Of a stretch of DNA of 64,000 nucleotides, positions 1 to 12,590 are shown one piece after another. This DNA is from Dryomyza anilis (Eukaryota; Arthropoda; Insecta; Diptera; Dryomyzidae): assembly GCA_951804985.1 (NCBI GenBank), contig OX638130.1, forward strand, positions 32,372,554-32,436,553. The letters run 5' to 3'. The notes beneath the pieces were generated by a model. The model ran no database searches, was not told where the DNA came from, and worked only from the letters and a program-made list of their open reading frames with translations. The translations under genes and the position numbers were made by a program. The stretch's first letter is position 1; every line of letters starts with the position of its first letter.

Positions 1-293
1 AACATAACAAAACCAACAACAACACAATAGGCCACAAATAATGGCACTAGGTGAGACCCAGGTTAGTGAGGGTGCAGACCCACTGGATTTTCACATACCT
101 GGTTATCACCTACTGCCATTGTTTTCTGCCCATAGGGGTCTCGCCTTATATATTCGCAGTGACGATGTGTACCAGTTGCAGCAACAACATAGTGTGTCAG
201 GTAGTGAATTTAACACTATTTGGGTTAAATTTAAAATTTGTTCACATATCATGCACTTGTGCTTTATTTATAGGAGCCCGAATTTAGATAGGG

Positions 294-303
294 TATCTAT
301 CTG
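294..303 (+). repeat. Target-site duplication of SINE copy 1 (left)
   Basis: TATCTATCTG lies immediately 5' of the SINE head. TATCTACCTG lies immediately 3' of its tail at 621-630. Nine of ten bases match, as expected for target-primed insertion into the LINE. Copy 2 of the LINE shows the corresponding site without a SINE near 9374-9384. Confidence 0.7.
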
Positions 304-620
304 GTAGCCGCGGTTGCTCAGTGGTTAGTGCGTTGGACTGCGAGCCGAAAGGTCCCCGGTTCAAGCCTGGACTGGGGCTAACAACATCTTTTCATAGAAA
401 CATTTTTCTATACCGCGCTACCTCTTGTCAGTAAATGGCAAACCTACGAGAGTAAAACCATTGCCTATGAAAAAGCTCTCAACCGCCGTTCGGATTCGGC
501 AATAAACTGTAGGTCCCACCACTTTGAGTACAAATATAACACGCACAGCTCAAAATGGTGAGAGAGCTCGGCCGAAGTTCTATACAGAACTGTAGCGCCA
601 AACTATTATATTATTATTAT
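304..620 (+). mobile_element. tRNA-derived SINE, copy 1
   Basis: Full-length member of a SINE family present six times here. The tRNA-like head (about 306-375) holds a pol III A box (TTGCTCAGTGG) and B box (GGTTCAAGCC). It is followed by a conserved body of about 220 bases and an ATT-rich tail at 601-620. It sits inside the LINE endonuclease with a 10-bp near-perfect target duplication, so it is younger than the LINE copy. Confidence 0.9.
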
Positions 621-970
621 TATCTACCTGTAATATTGGAGCAGTTCCCAGGCAGTGAAATTGTTGTTGCCGGCGATTTTAACGTGCACAACGCCACTTG
701 GTTGAGCCACTCAACACAGGAGGGTTGTTATGTTGAGCTGTTTGCAGAGTGCAATCAACTCACTCAATTGGTGAAGGAACCGACGTACCTCCCACGCGTC
801 GGTGGACAGAGCCAAAAAGTCCTAGATCTTTTTCTAACTTCACATCATGAAAAATATGATGTAAAAGTCCTTGCACCTCTTGGTAACTCCGACCACTGTA
901 CTGTTTCCGCTGAGTTTTCGTATTCTAGTTTACGCGCCTCTACGATTAAAGCCCCGAAGAGGACTGTATG

Positions 971-2942
971 ACTTTACGAAAAAGCAAATTTAGTTGCGTT
1001 AAATGATTTTTTTCGCAACTTTAATTGGAAATTGTGTTTCGCTGATAGAGACATAAATGCCGCGGCTTTAATGGTACAAAATATTATTTTATTAGGTATG
1101 CGGTCCTTCACATCTTCGAAAAAGATAAGCATTAAACCCAAGGACCACTCTTGGTTTAATGAGACTTGCAGGATTGCAGTCAGGTCGAAAGAGAAAACCT
1201 TTCAGAATTGGCGTTCTAACAAGAATGCCGACACAGAAAGACTTCGCATACAGGCTAGGAATCGCTGTAATGCCGTGATCTTGCGCGAAAAGTTTCTTCA
1301 CGAACAAAAATCTCTTGGCAGAATTATTTGCCAAGATAGTAATCAATCACTGCCTGTCGTCAATTTTGTTTCTTCTGCAATGCCGGATATTCATTTTCGA
1401 ACTCGGGCAGTTAAAAAGGTTTTGGCAAACCTCAACATTAACAAAGCCTCTGGGCCAGATGGCATATCTGCCCATGTGTTGAAGAAGTGCGCGTCAACGC
1501 TGGCTTGTCCGTTGCGTAACCTATTCAACATCTCCTACACGACAGGAGTTTTTTCATATTGTTGGAAGGTTGCCAATGTCCAGCCAGTTCCGAAAAAGGG
1601 CAAGGCTACGAACTCTGTCAATTACCGACCCATTGCAATATGCTCTGCACTCTCCAAGGTAATGGAGAGCGTAATTAACTTCACCTTGTGAACTATCTTG
1701 AACACAACGGATTGCTCAGTGTCCGCCAATATGGTTTCCGTGGGACCAGATCCACAGGTGACTTGATGGCGGTCCTCTCCGAAAAGTGGAATAATTGTGT
1801 TCACCTTTTCGGGGAGAGCAAGGCTGTTGCTCTCGATATTTCCAATGCTTTTGATCAAGTGTGGCATAAAGCCCTCGTTTCAAAACTAATTGCATTTGGT
1901 GTCGGGAAATCTCTTACTCAATGGATATCGAGTTTTCTCCAGGGTCGTTCAATACGAGTTGCGATGGATGGTGTCTTTTCAGAACAACATTTCATCAATT
2001 CTGGAGTTCCGCAGGGTTCCGGTATTTATCAATGATCTTCTGTCATTGACTCAGAACCCAATTCACTCCTTTGCAGATGACAGTAACAATTGCCATTCAT
2101 TCTCGTTCAACAAGCGTCCAAACTCTTTGGAGATTGAGAGTAAAAGACGCACTATGAATGACACACTCAATAATGACCTTAAATCAATCTCCGAGTGGGG
2201 TGTTGCAAATAGAGTAGATTTTAATGCAAGCAAGACCCAATGTTGTCTGTTATCTCACAAAAGAATGGATTCACCCCTTCCTCCCCTCTATATGGGTATT
2301 GTGGATATTGCGCAGTCGGCTGCTCTTGACGTTCTGGGCATATCAATTCAATGTGATCTTCGTTGGAATGATCACATATTTAATATGTCGAAAGAAGCGA
2401 CCAAGTGCCTCAGTTTTTTAAAACGGTGTAAAACATACTTCACTCCTGCTGACTTACGCACTGTCTACACTACCTATATTCGGCCTAAAATGGAATTCAA
2501 TTCGCACATTTGGGCAGGGGCTTCAAAATCCTCCTTGGAGTTCCTGGACCGAGTAAAGCAACGTGCGATATATTTAATAGGAGATGAAAATATTTCATCG
2601 TCTATTGGTTCTCTTGAGCACCGAAGGACCGTTGGGTGTGTAAGCCTGTTTTATAGGTATTACAACGGTAAGTGTTCGAGGGAAATACATCGCCTGATTC
2701 CACCAGGTCGTGTGTTTTCTCGTTCTACTCGGGCATCAAACCAAGCCCACCCCTTCGTAGTCTACTCGGCTGTCAACAGAACCACGCATTATAGAGAGAA
2801 TTCGTTTTTCAGTCGTACGACACGTTGGTGGAACAATCTTCCTGCGTCCCTTTTTCCCGACATTTTCGATTTGGCAAGTTCAAAACGAACATTCACCGAC
2901 ACTACTCCATCCCCTGAGCGTTCGTTAATTTGTAAAAAAAAA
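971..2942 (+). pseudogene. LINE linker and reverse transcriptase, frameshifted
   Basis: Reverse transcriptase of the same LINE, read in three frames. Frame 1 (about 1032-1690) has the linker and RT start, including NKASGPDGIS and NYRPIAICSALSKVMES. The frame then shifts at about 1688. Frame 2 carries motif A (ALDISNAFDQVW) with its catalytic Asp and VPQGS. A 23-base deletion at about 2022 shifts the frame again, and frame 3 (to 2951) carries the catalytic FADDS box and the C-terminal region ending in NNLPASLFPD. All catalytic Asp residues are present, but the frame is broken twice. Parent of the RNA source is unknown. Confidence 0.88.
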
Positions 2943-3021
2943 AAATATTAAATTGCAGTTTCATGCCAAACTACGCAAGGCAAAGGCAGCGACCAACAAA
3001 TGCAACTTAATGTCCATTCAT

Positions 3022-3257
<236 letters not shown>

Positions 3258-4616
3258 TGTGCGCACGCTCCGACGAATGACAAGGACGATGAAACCAAAG
3301 AGGCGCTGCATATAGAGATAGAGTCGGTAGTTACGGGAGCCGCGATGGATCGATGCAGAGAGAAGAGGAAGGAAGAGAAACATCTTTTTAGACGCCAGAA
3401 AAGAGAATTAGAAAGCCGCGAGTGTGAAGATATTGAGAAGCATGGCGACATGAACGAGGCTCGAAAATTATTTCAGTAGATAAGACGCCTGGTCGGAGAT
3501 TTAAAGACCGGACCCTCTTCCTGTCAGGAAGATGACGAGAATCTAGTAACAGATGTCCAGGGTACACTGAGATTATGGAGAGAGCACTTCTCCGATCTTC
3601 TAGCAGGCAATGATAACTACTCCCCCGATAGAGAAGACAGCTTGACAATTGCTGACAGTTGCTGACGGCAGCGTTGACATTCCGCCGCCTGACCGTGACT
3701 CATCTGCACAGCCACCAAAAGGATGAAAAACAACAAAGCCGCAGGATCGGATGGTTTGCCTGCAGAGTTGTTTAAGACCGGAGGCGATGAGCTCAGAACT
3801 AGCATGCACCAGCTCATCAGCAGAATATGGTCAGAAGAAAGCTCTGCCCAATCCTTAAGATGAGGGATCCCACGATACGAGCCAACTACCGTGGTATAAG
3901 TCTCTTCACTATCGCGTATAAAGTTCTAACGAGCGTATTATGTGAGAGACTGAAGCCCATCGTCAACAGACTCAGTGCGGCTTCAGACTTGGAAAGTACA
4001 CCATAGAACCTATTTTCACATTGCGCCAAATCCTGGAAAAGACCAAAGACAGGCAGATCGACACTCCCCACCTTTTCGTCGACTACAAAGCTGCCTTCGA
4101 CAGTCCGATAAGGAGTCGCCTATACGCCACCATGTCTGGGTTCGGAATACCTGCGAAACTTATAAGGCTTTGCAGGATGACCCTGAGTGACACACGTTAC
4201 TCAGTGAGAATTAAGAACAACCTCACGTTTAATACCGAACGAGGTTTCAGACAAGGCGATTCCCTATCGTGTGTCTTCTTCAACCTAATAATGAAGAAGA
4301 TTGTTGGAGCTGCACAACTCCATCACAATGGCACTATCTTCAACAAGAGTTTCATGCTGTTCGGGTACGCTCAGTGCAGTCAGTACAGCATTCTCCAGTT
4401 TAGAGAGGGAATCGCGTCGAATGAGTCTTACGGTGAACGAGGACAAGACGAAGTACCTAGTGTCAACAAACAAAGAGTCTCGGCGTCTTGGACAATATGT
4501 CACTATTGACAACCACAACTTCGAAGTTGTAAAGTTGTGACGCTTGGCAACACCGATGAGCGAGCTTAATAGCATTCGGCCGAGACCCATCATGGGTTGT
4601 AATGGCCAAATAAGTA
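3258..4616 (+). mobile_element. RTE-like LINE, copy 1, partial and broken
   Basis: Non-LTR retrotransposon fragment, probably of the RTE clade judging by RT sequence style. It starts in the charged linker between endonuclease and RT, continues through NNKAAGSDGLPAELFK (near 3731), ANYRGISLF (near 3883), FVDYKAAFDS (4075-4104) and GFRQGDSLSC, and ends in the 3' tail AAGTAAGTAAT (about 4611-4621). Several frameshifts and stops break it. The catalytic YADD box is deleted: at about 4365 the Tyr-Ala codons run straight into sequence that in copy 2 lies some 30 bases downstream of the box. Copy 2 at 19537-20058 keeps it. Confidence 0.85.
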
Positions 4617-4621
4617 AGTAA

Positions 4622-6285
<1,664 letters not shown>

Positions 6286-6289
6286 TTTA

Positions 6290-7130
6290 AAATTCAAATA
6301 ACAGAAAAATATGAAATTATCTTTACGATATAAGAAGAAGAAAACCTTGCGCCATAAAATACAAATTTGCTTTCAAAAATTTGTTTGCGTGTAGTATTTA
6401 AAATTGTTCAAAAAAATAAAAATGTTATGTATGATAAACTTTATTACATAAATGGGGTTTTTAAGAGGATACTTGGATACATAAAAGCGCATGCAAATGT
6501 TTTTTAATATTTTTGTCCACTAAGTAATAAAGTTTTTTATTACCAAAATTTTTACACTTTTTAATGAAATTTGAATTTCTTTTACTTATATCTCGTAAAT
6601 AAATTTGTTCACGCATTAACTCAAATTTTTGTATTGTAGCGCGATATTTTTATGCGTCTAATATCGAAAAGACATTTCCATTATTTTCGTTTGTTGTAAT
6701 TTTAAATATAAATGAAGACCAAAATAATGGGAAATTGAAAAATGGCCTATATCTCAAAAACTATAGACAATTTGACAAAACTAATGCTATTTTCGGAATC
6801 AGCGCTTCAAATGCATCCAATATTTCTGTAACTTTTACTGCACCATAATGAGTGCAGAGCAGTGTTATTAATAAAAAATAATTTCTTATTATGTTTGTGA
6901 TGTTTGTGTTAGAGATTTTAAAAACGACTAAACCACAACAAAAAGCATTTCATTACATTTAAATGAGACATAATTTTTCTATAATTAACTTATGGTTTAC
7001 GTGCAAAATGTTGAATTTCTAAATTTACTACGTTTGTAATAATATTTCTTAAAAAATAAAATTTTTTGACAAAATCATGGCGTCTTAGGGGAGATCTCTG
7101 CCTGAGCCCCCCTGTGGATCCGCCACTGAC
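6290..7130. other. AT-rich non-coding repeat remnant
   Basis: No gene seen. The segment 6738-6830 is similar to 21580-21645 (TATATCTCAAAAACT followed by TTTTCGGAATCAG). The right edge at 7106-7127 reads CTGTGGATCCGCCACTG. Its reverse complement (CAGTGGCGGATCC...) looks like the terminal repeat of a DNA transposon, but no convincing partner end was found. Confidence 0.4.
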
Positions 7131-7338
7131 CTCATGTCGATTGACCAGCAGCTATTCGTCCGTTCCTTTTATACCGTTGCTTTTATTTGTGTTGATTTGT
7201 GTATCTAGTGTATCCTGAATTCAGGGACACCATCATTATTCTCATTCATTTTTGTAGCTGTGATAAAAATTGTGTAATTCTTACACAAAAAACGGAAAGA
7301 ACACGACTTAAAAACGGTGTATGCTGCCCGTAATCGAC

Positions 7339-8000
7339 ATTGTGACGGTACCATTTCTTGAGAAATGGCACCGCACAATAATACAGAAATAAACCAGAAT
7401 AAACAAATAATTCGATAAATAAATTAAATGCCGTACGACGCTAAACACCGCATTACATTAAACACAGCTACGGTTAATTTAACTACAACGCAGCCAACTT
7501 CGCTGCACATTCTTGCAACCAACTTCGCCGCTCACTTTCGAGTGAGCTACTATAGGGAAGAAGAAGACGCGGCTATAAAAGCGGCTGCACAGCACAAATC
7601 GTTCTCTTTTGCTGTAGACTGACTTACTGAGCAGACGTTCGACTGCAAATATTGGCTCCGGTTGTGTCCCAAGACTCCAAGCACCAGTTCCAATATTTGC
7701 ACTCCAAACGCTGCCAACTTTTTACTCCGTTTGTGTCCCAGTAGCCGGTTATACGCCAGGGTAAATTGTCGTCAGTACCAGTTTTCTCGCCCGGGACATG
7801 GGCATGTCTGAGACCGAAGCGGACCAGGAGCGGTGGCTGCCGCAGGAGTAAGATATCATTTTGAAATTATATTGTTTGAATAAAGAAATAAATAATAAAT
7901 TAATAAACATCGATTGAACTTAAAAACATAAAATTCGAGTCGCATTTAATAAAAAAAATAGGGAACCGGCAAATATAAATTTTTGTAACTTCGAACCCCT
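7339..8000 (+). other. Possible solo LTR or promoter-bearing repeat
   Basis: Starts TGTGACGGTACC with a 12-bp hairpin at 7346-7371 (one mismatch, 2-base loop). A TATA box (CTATAAAAG) lies at 7572-7580 with a GC-richer stretch downstream, and AATAAA-like signals lie near 7879-7905. This resembles the layout of an LTR. I could not find a target duplication, a second LTR, or gag/pol, so the class is a guess. Confidence 0.3.
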
Positions 8001-8244
8001 GGAGCCCGCTGAGCGTAATACATCGCTCTTCTGTCGGTTACTTCTGGCAAATACATATTGTTGTTAGTCGTAAATAATAATGGCTTATTGCAAACAATTA
8101 CACAATTCTAGTGTTTAAACAAAACAATATCTAATTTCTTAAAAATATTTAAAATGTTTCCCAAGAACACTTTAAAAAAGTCACTTCAATTGACAGTAAT
8201 AATTGAAGTGACTTTTCGGTCATTTGTTGTATTTTTTCTTATTG

Positions 8245-8640
8245 TGCGACATCTGAAACTAATTATTATCATCTATAGCCGCTGCCATCAATTCATCATC
8301 ATCAGTCTTCACATCATCCAAAACATATGACTGCATATCAAAGTCAGTGGACGACTTTTTAAGACGAGTCCAATGTATGAGACACCTCCCTGGCATAATG
8401 CATCGATGTGTTGTAGTGATTCCTTAGTGTCCATTAATATCAGCCGAAATACGATCTCGTTTACGCGACTTGTCGAATAATCTACCCTGGAATTCTGCCT
8501 TATTCGACATGCCGCGTAAATAAGAGTCCGAATAAAAACATTTCGCACAGTTCTGTTGTAGCGTCAACGCACTTATGGGGGACGGACGTGTCGTGTCGTC
8601 TCTTGTCTTTTTTAACATAAGAAAAAATAACAACGAAATA
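8245..8640 (-). pseudogene. Unidentified decayed coding sequence
   Basis: The minus strand shows protein-like stretches in shifting frames. One is KAEFQGRLFDKSRKRDRIS (about 8440-8500). Another is NEIVFRLILMDTKESLQHID just downstream in a second frame. A C-terminal-looking MQSYVLDDVKTDDDELMAAA ends at a stop near 8264. Codon composition and acidic/basic clustering suggest a real gene relic broken by frameshifts. I do not recognise the family. Confidence 0.35.
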
Positions 8641-9054
8641 AATCAAAATTAAACTAAAACACAAACTAATAATAATTTACATAAAAAACTAAAATAAAAC
8701 TAAAATAAACACCAAATAAATAAAGCAAACAATAAAAATTCAACAACAACAACCACATAATAGAACCGGTTTCGCGCTGCCTGCTGAATTGCCGCACTCG
8801 CTGTTTTTGCAATTGCCGACGCAAAGGGCTTTTCTATGCTCTATGCTGCAATTGCACAGGTTTGTTGACGTATTCCCTCCCTCCCCCATCCTACTCCACG
8901 CTACTAGCGCGCACGGTTGAGGCTGCACTGAGTGCGTAATCTATGCTGTGGTGAAGGCATAACACTCACCACGGCTCGACTTACGCTCTCATTTGTTTGT
9001 TTCAACTGCTGCGCCTTGGTAGTATGTCTGTTTTGAAGTTGCCCAGTAGAAAAA

Positions 9055-9720
9055 ATGTCGCAAAAATTTCGCATAGATTTTTGCAACATTCGTGCGTATG
9101 TGTCCATCCATAGGCCACAAATAATGGCACTAGGTGAGACCCAGGTTAATGAGGGTGCAGATCCACTGGATTTTTATATACCTGGTTATCACCTATTGCC
9201 ATTATTCTCTGCCCATAGGGGCCTTGCTCTTTTTATTCGAAGTGACGTTGCGTATCAACTGCAGCAACAACATAGTGTGTCGGATAGCGAATTTAATACT
9301 ATTTGGGTTAAATTCAAAATACAAACACACATCATGCACTTGTGCTTTCTTTATAGGAGTCCGAATTTAGATAGGGTTTCCACCTGTAATAAACTGGATG
9401 CCTTATCTGATTCGATCTCAAATATATTGGAGCAATTTCCAGGTAGTGAAATTGTTGTTGCCGGCGATTTTAATGTGCACAACGCCACTTGGTTGAGCCA
9501 CTCGGGTCTATCAGGGTTGTTATGTTGAGCTTTTGGCCGAGTGCAACCAGCTCACTCAAATGGTGAATGAGCCGACGTATATTCCACGCGTCGGCGGGCA
9601 AAGCCCAAAAGTCCTAAACCTTTTTCTGACTTCACATCATGAAAAATATGATGTAAAAGTCCTTGCACCTCTTGGTAATTCCCTCCACTGTACTGTTTCC
9701 GCTGAGTTTTCGTTTTCTAG
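9055..9720 (+). pseudogene. LINE endonuclease domain, frameshifted
   Basis: Endonuclease start with LGETQVNEG, a continuous YRSPNLDRVSTC stretch and GDFNVHNATW in one frame from 9055 to about 9510. A frameshift at about 9508 (after WLSHS) ends that frame. The domain resumes at 9533 in another frame as AECNQLTQMVNEPTY and goes on to VLAPLGNSLHCTV. The SDH motif is changed to SLH here, removing a catalytic Asp, so this copy is dead apart from the frameshift. Confidence 0.85.
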
Positions 9721-10990
9721 TTTAATTAACTTCCACTTTGTGAACTATCTTGAGCACAACGAATTGCTCAGTGACCGACAATACGGTTTCCGTAGGACCA
9801 GATCCACAGGTGACTTGATGGCGGTCCTCTCCGAAAAGTGGAATAATTGTGTTCACCTTTTCGGGGAGAGCAAGGCTGTTGCTCTCTATATTTCCAAGGC
9901 TTTTGATCGAGTGTGGCTTTATGCTCGTTTCAAAACTAATTGCATATGGTGTCGGTGAATCTTTTACTCGATGGATATCGAGTTTTCTCCAGGGTCGTTC
10001 AATACGAGTTGCAATGGATGGTGTTCTTTCGGAACAACATTTCATCAATTCTGGAGTTCCGCAGGGTTCCGTCCTATCCCCGTCCCTATTTCTGGTATTT
10101 ATCAATGACCTTCTGTCATTGACCCAGAACCCAATCCATTCCTTTGCAGATGATAGCAACATTTGTCATTCATACTCGTTCCAAAAGCGCCCAACCTATT
10201 TGGAGATTGAGAGTAAAAGACGCACCATGAATGACACACTCAATAATGACCTTAAAACAATCTCCGAGTGGGGTCTTGCAAATAGTGTTGATTTTAATGC
10301 ACGCAAGACCCAATGTTGTCTGTTATCTCACAAAAGAATGGATTCAACCCTACCTCCCCTCAATATGGGTGCTGTGGATATTGCAGAGTCAGCTGCTCTT
10401 GACGTTCTGGGCATATCAATTCAATGTGATCTCCGTTGGAATGATCATATATTTGACGTGTCGAAAGAGGCGGCCAAGTGCCTCGGTTTTTTAAAACGGT
10501 GTAAGACATACTTCACTCCTGCTGACTTGCGCACTGTCTACACCACCTATATTCGGCCTAAGATGGAATACAATTCGCACATATGGGCAGAAGCTTCAAA
10601 ATCTTCTTTGGAGTTCCTGGATCGAATCCAACAACGTGGAATTATTTAATAGGGGATGAAAATATTTCATCGTCTATTGGTTCTCTTGAGCACCGAGACC
10701 GTTGGGTGTGTAAGCCTGTTTTATAGGTATTACAATGGTAAGTGTGCGAGGGAGATACATGGCCTGATTTCACCAGGTCGTGTGTCCTCTCATTCTACTC
10801 GGGCATCGAACCAAGCCCATCCCTTCGTAGTTCACTCGGCTCTCAATAGAACCACGCATTACCGAGAGAATTCGTTCTTCAGTCGCACGATACGTTTGTG
10901 GAACAATCTCCCTGCGTCTGTTTTTCCCGACATTTTTGATATTGGCAAGTTCAAAACAAACATTCACCGACACTACTCCATCTTTCCCCC
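9721..10990 (+). pseudogene. LINE reverse transcriptase, broken
   Basis: RT domain that begins in mid-domain because of the internal deletion. It has YGFRRTRSTGDLMAVL, then motif A reading ALYISKAFDRVW: the first catalytic Asp of copy 1 (ALDIS) is Tyr here. A frameshift follows near 9920. The next frame (9849-10649) has FLQGRSIRVAMDG, SGVPQGSVLSPSLF and the FADDS catalytic box, all without the 23-base gap of copy 1. Another frameshift near 10640 separates the C-terminal part (10656-10998). Confidence 0.87.
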
Positions 10991-11320
10991 CTCCATTTAG
11001 CCTATCATCCCTTCTTACGATCAACACTGTGCATTGCATGAATAGGGGGCATCCCCTGAGCGTTGGTCAATTTGTAAAAAAAAAAATCATAAATCTGAAA
11101 GAAATATATGAAATAATGACAACTTATAAAAATTTCTGTTTTTTTCTGGTTCTTTTCAGTTTTTGAATTTTTCATTTTCATTAAAAAAAGTTCATTTGAC
11201 ACATTTTCTAGGGATACAATGTTCATCATTAAATTTGTTTTGTTTATCATTAATGTTTTTAATCATATACCTTGTATAAATTTACAACGTTTATAATTGA
11301 AATACAAAATTTTGAATTAT

Positions 11321-11452
11321 TTGTGGAAAACACTTCGTGTTTGTGGGAAACACTTCAAATATGTGTGTCAAACACTTTTCGTGTTTGTGGGAAACACTAC
11401 AATTATTTCTGGGAAACACTACTGATCATTTGTGAGAAACACTTCTATTATT
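11321..11452 (+). repeat. Degenerate ~22-bp tandem repeat
   Basis: Six diverged units built on GTGGGAAACACTT (start of unit TTTGTGGGAAACAC), spaced about 20-24 bases. A weaker relative follows near 11490. No coding sequence. Confidence 0.75.
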
Positions 11453-11664
11453 GAGCTTGCAACTGAGCTTGCAACACATTCGTGTTTGTTTGAGAAAGTG
11501 TTTACAGGAAACGATATTTATTTTTGTATATGTGTATATTATTCACAAACACATATTAAAATATCTAAAATATTTCCATGGCTCATGCAAATACTGAGTG
11601 TTTGGGGCGACAACCAGTGTAGGACAATCTTTATTTCAAAAAAAAAAAAAACTAACGAATAAAT

Positions 11665-12034
11665 AAGTAGTGTTCCGTCAGGCTCGAGGTCAGGTTGATT
11701 GTAAAATCTTCACCTCTTCTCTGTTCGGCGAGTGTCGCATTGTGGTACAGTGGTCTGCTAGCGCAGTTTTTTGGTCACTTATTCTATTCCTTATTTTGTA
11801 GCCAAATTTGTGTGCAGAAATTCTTGTCCTTAATTTTGATATTGTTGTAGGTATAATAATTTCCTGAAGACGGACACCGAAGGTGTCCGAAATACTGAAA
11901 AATAAAAAACAAATTAATTAAAAAAAAAAACAAAAAAAAGTTTTTTTTTAAATTAATCAACCTGACCTCGACGAAACACAACTGACGAAACACAACTTAT
12001 TAAAAGTAAAAGGTCCATAAAAATAAATATTAAT
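11665..12034. mobile_element. Short insertion with 14-bp direct repeats and a hammerhead-like motif
   Basis: The direct repeat ACTAACGAATAAAT occurs at 11651-11664 and 12035-12048 and brackets about 370 bases. Inside, an imperfect inverted repeat of about 30 bases pairs 11665-11701 with 11954-11999 (shared core CGAGGTCAGGTTGATT). Near 11862 the sequence CTGAAGA is followed by a 7-bp hairpin (GGACACC, loop GAA, GGTGTCC) and then GAAA. The order CTGANGA-stem-GAAA is the hammerhead core found in Penelope-like elements and some SINEs. One extra C lies between CTGAAGA and the stem, and I could not fit stems I and III, so ribozyme activity is doubtful. Confidence 0.55.
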
Positions 12035-12417
12035 ACTAACGAATAAATTATTTTTATTCTTCTCTCAAAATAATTTCTAAACTGCCCGTAGTTTCCAGTA
12101 CTTGTTAGCAGAAGCCCTCTATAACAATAAGCTCCATTAGATTTGCTGGCTGTTCCAAATATATATAGAAATACGGAACTCTGCCAGCGCACCTTCTATA
12201 GAATGCCAACAGTAATGATTTACACTATTTTCTATTTTTTAGAGGACAAGTTAAGCGCTTCTACTATAGCTTCTTCAGAATGTAGCATGGAATGACTTAA
12301 ATAAATACCCAAATAAAATCTGAGCCCTGCCAATACTCCTTCTATAGAATGCTTACGGTAATAACTGAAACTTGTATCGCTAAAAAAAATGTAAGAGGCT
12401 TTTCCGTTTTTTGCTTT

Positions 12418-12590
12418 TATTATACCCTACACTAAGAATGAAAGGGTATATTCAGTTTGGTACGCCGTTTGTAACACCCAGAAGAAAGCATCTCCGGTAT
12501 GGAAAAGTATATATATTCTTGATCAGCATGACCTCCTGAGTCGATTTAGCGGTGCCCGTCTGTCTGTCCGTCTGTCTGTCTGTCTGTTGA
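12418..12590 (+). mobile_element. Mini-me-like dipteran repeat
   Basis: Contains TATACCCTACACTAAGAATG, AAGGGTATATTCAGTTTGG, CGTTTGTAACACCCAGAAG, GTATATATATTCTTGATCAG and a (GTCTGTCC/GTCT)n run at 12559-12588. This order matches a widespread fly repeat that I remember as the mini-me type, which carries GTCY and TA microsatellites. Family name from memory. Confidence 0.6.

Larger units (their letters stand above)
41..970 (+). pseudogene. LINE endonuclease domain, interrupted
   Basis: Apurinic-like endonuclease (exonuclease/endonuclease/phosphatase fold) that nicks target DNA for target-primed reverse transcription. The first part (41-303) has the LGET motif, with the catalytic Glu, and a YRSPN motif. 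After the SINE insertion it resumes at about 640 with GDFNVHNATW and the SDH motif (GNSDHCTV) near 886-903. About 35 bases that join the two halves in copy 2 are missing beside the SINE. The frame ends at a TGA at 968-970 (PKRTV, then stop); the next residues continue the linker in the same frame, so this reads as a Trp-to-stop change. Non-functional. Confidence 0.85.
28..2950 (+). mobile_element. Jockey/CR1-like LINE, copy 1, 5'-truncated and broken
   Basis: Non-LTR retrotransposon: an endonuclease domain followed by a reverse transcriptase, ending in a short 3' region and an A-run at 2935-2945. It matches copy 2 (9055-11083) over its whole length. It starts inside the endonuclease, because the residues that precede MALGETQ in copy 2 are absent. 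It is interrupted by a tRNA-derived SINE at 304-620. Relative to copy 2 it lacks 23 bases after the RT motif VPQGS (near 2022) and about 80 bases near 2911, just before the 3' end. Membership of the Jockey/CR1 group is inferred from domain order and RT motifs; the exact clade is not settled. Confidence 0.9.
9055..11083 (+). mobile_element. Jockey/CR1-like LINE, copy 2, internally deleted
   Basis: Same family as 28-2950. It extends further 5', giving the endonuclease start FCNIRAYVSIHRPQIMALGE, and keeps a complete 3' end with the A-run at 11077-11087. It has lost about 737 bases between endonuclease and RT relative to copy 1: the junction near 9721 joins TCTAGTTTA to ATTAACTTC. It contains no SINE, so it shows the empty site for SINE copy 1. 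Confidence 0.9.

Noticed and set aside
11321..11452. CRISPR-like array
   Set aside because: Units are diverged and contiguous, with no spacer structure, in a eukaryotic genome.
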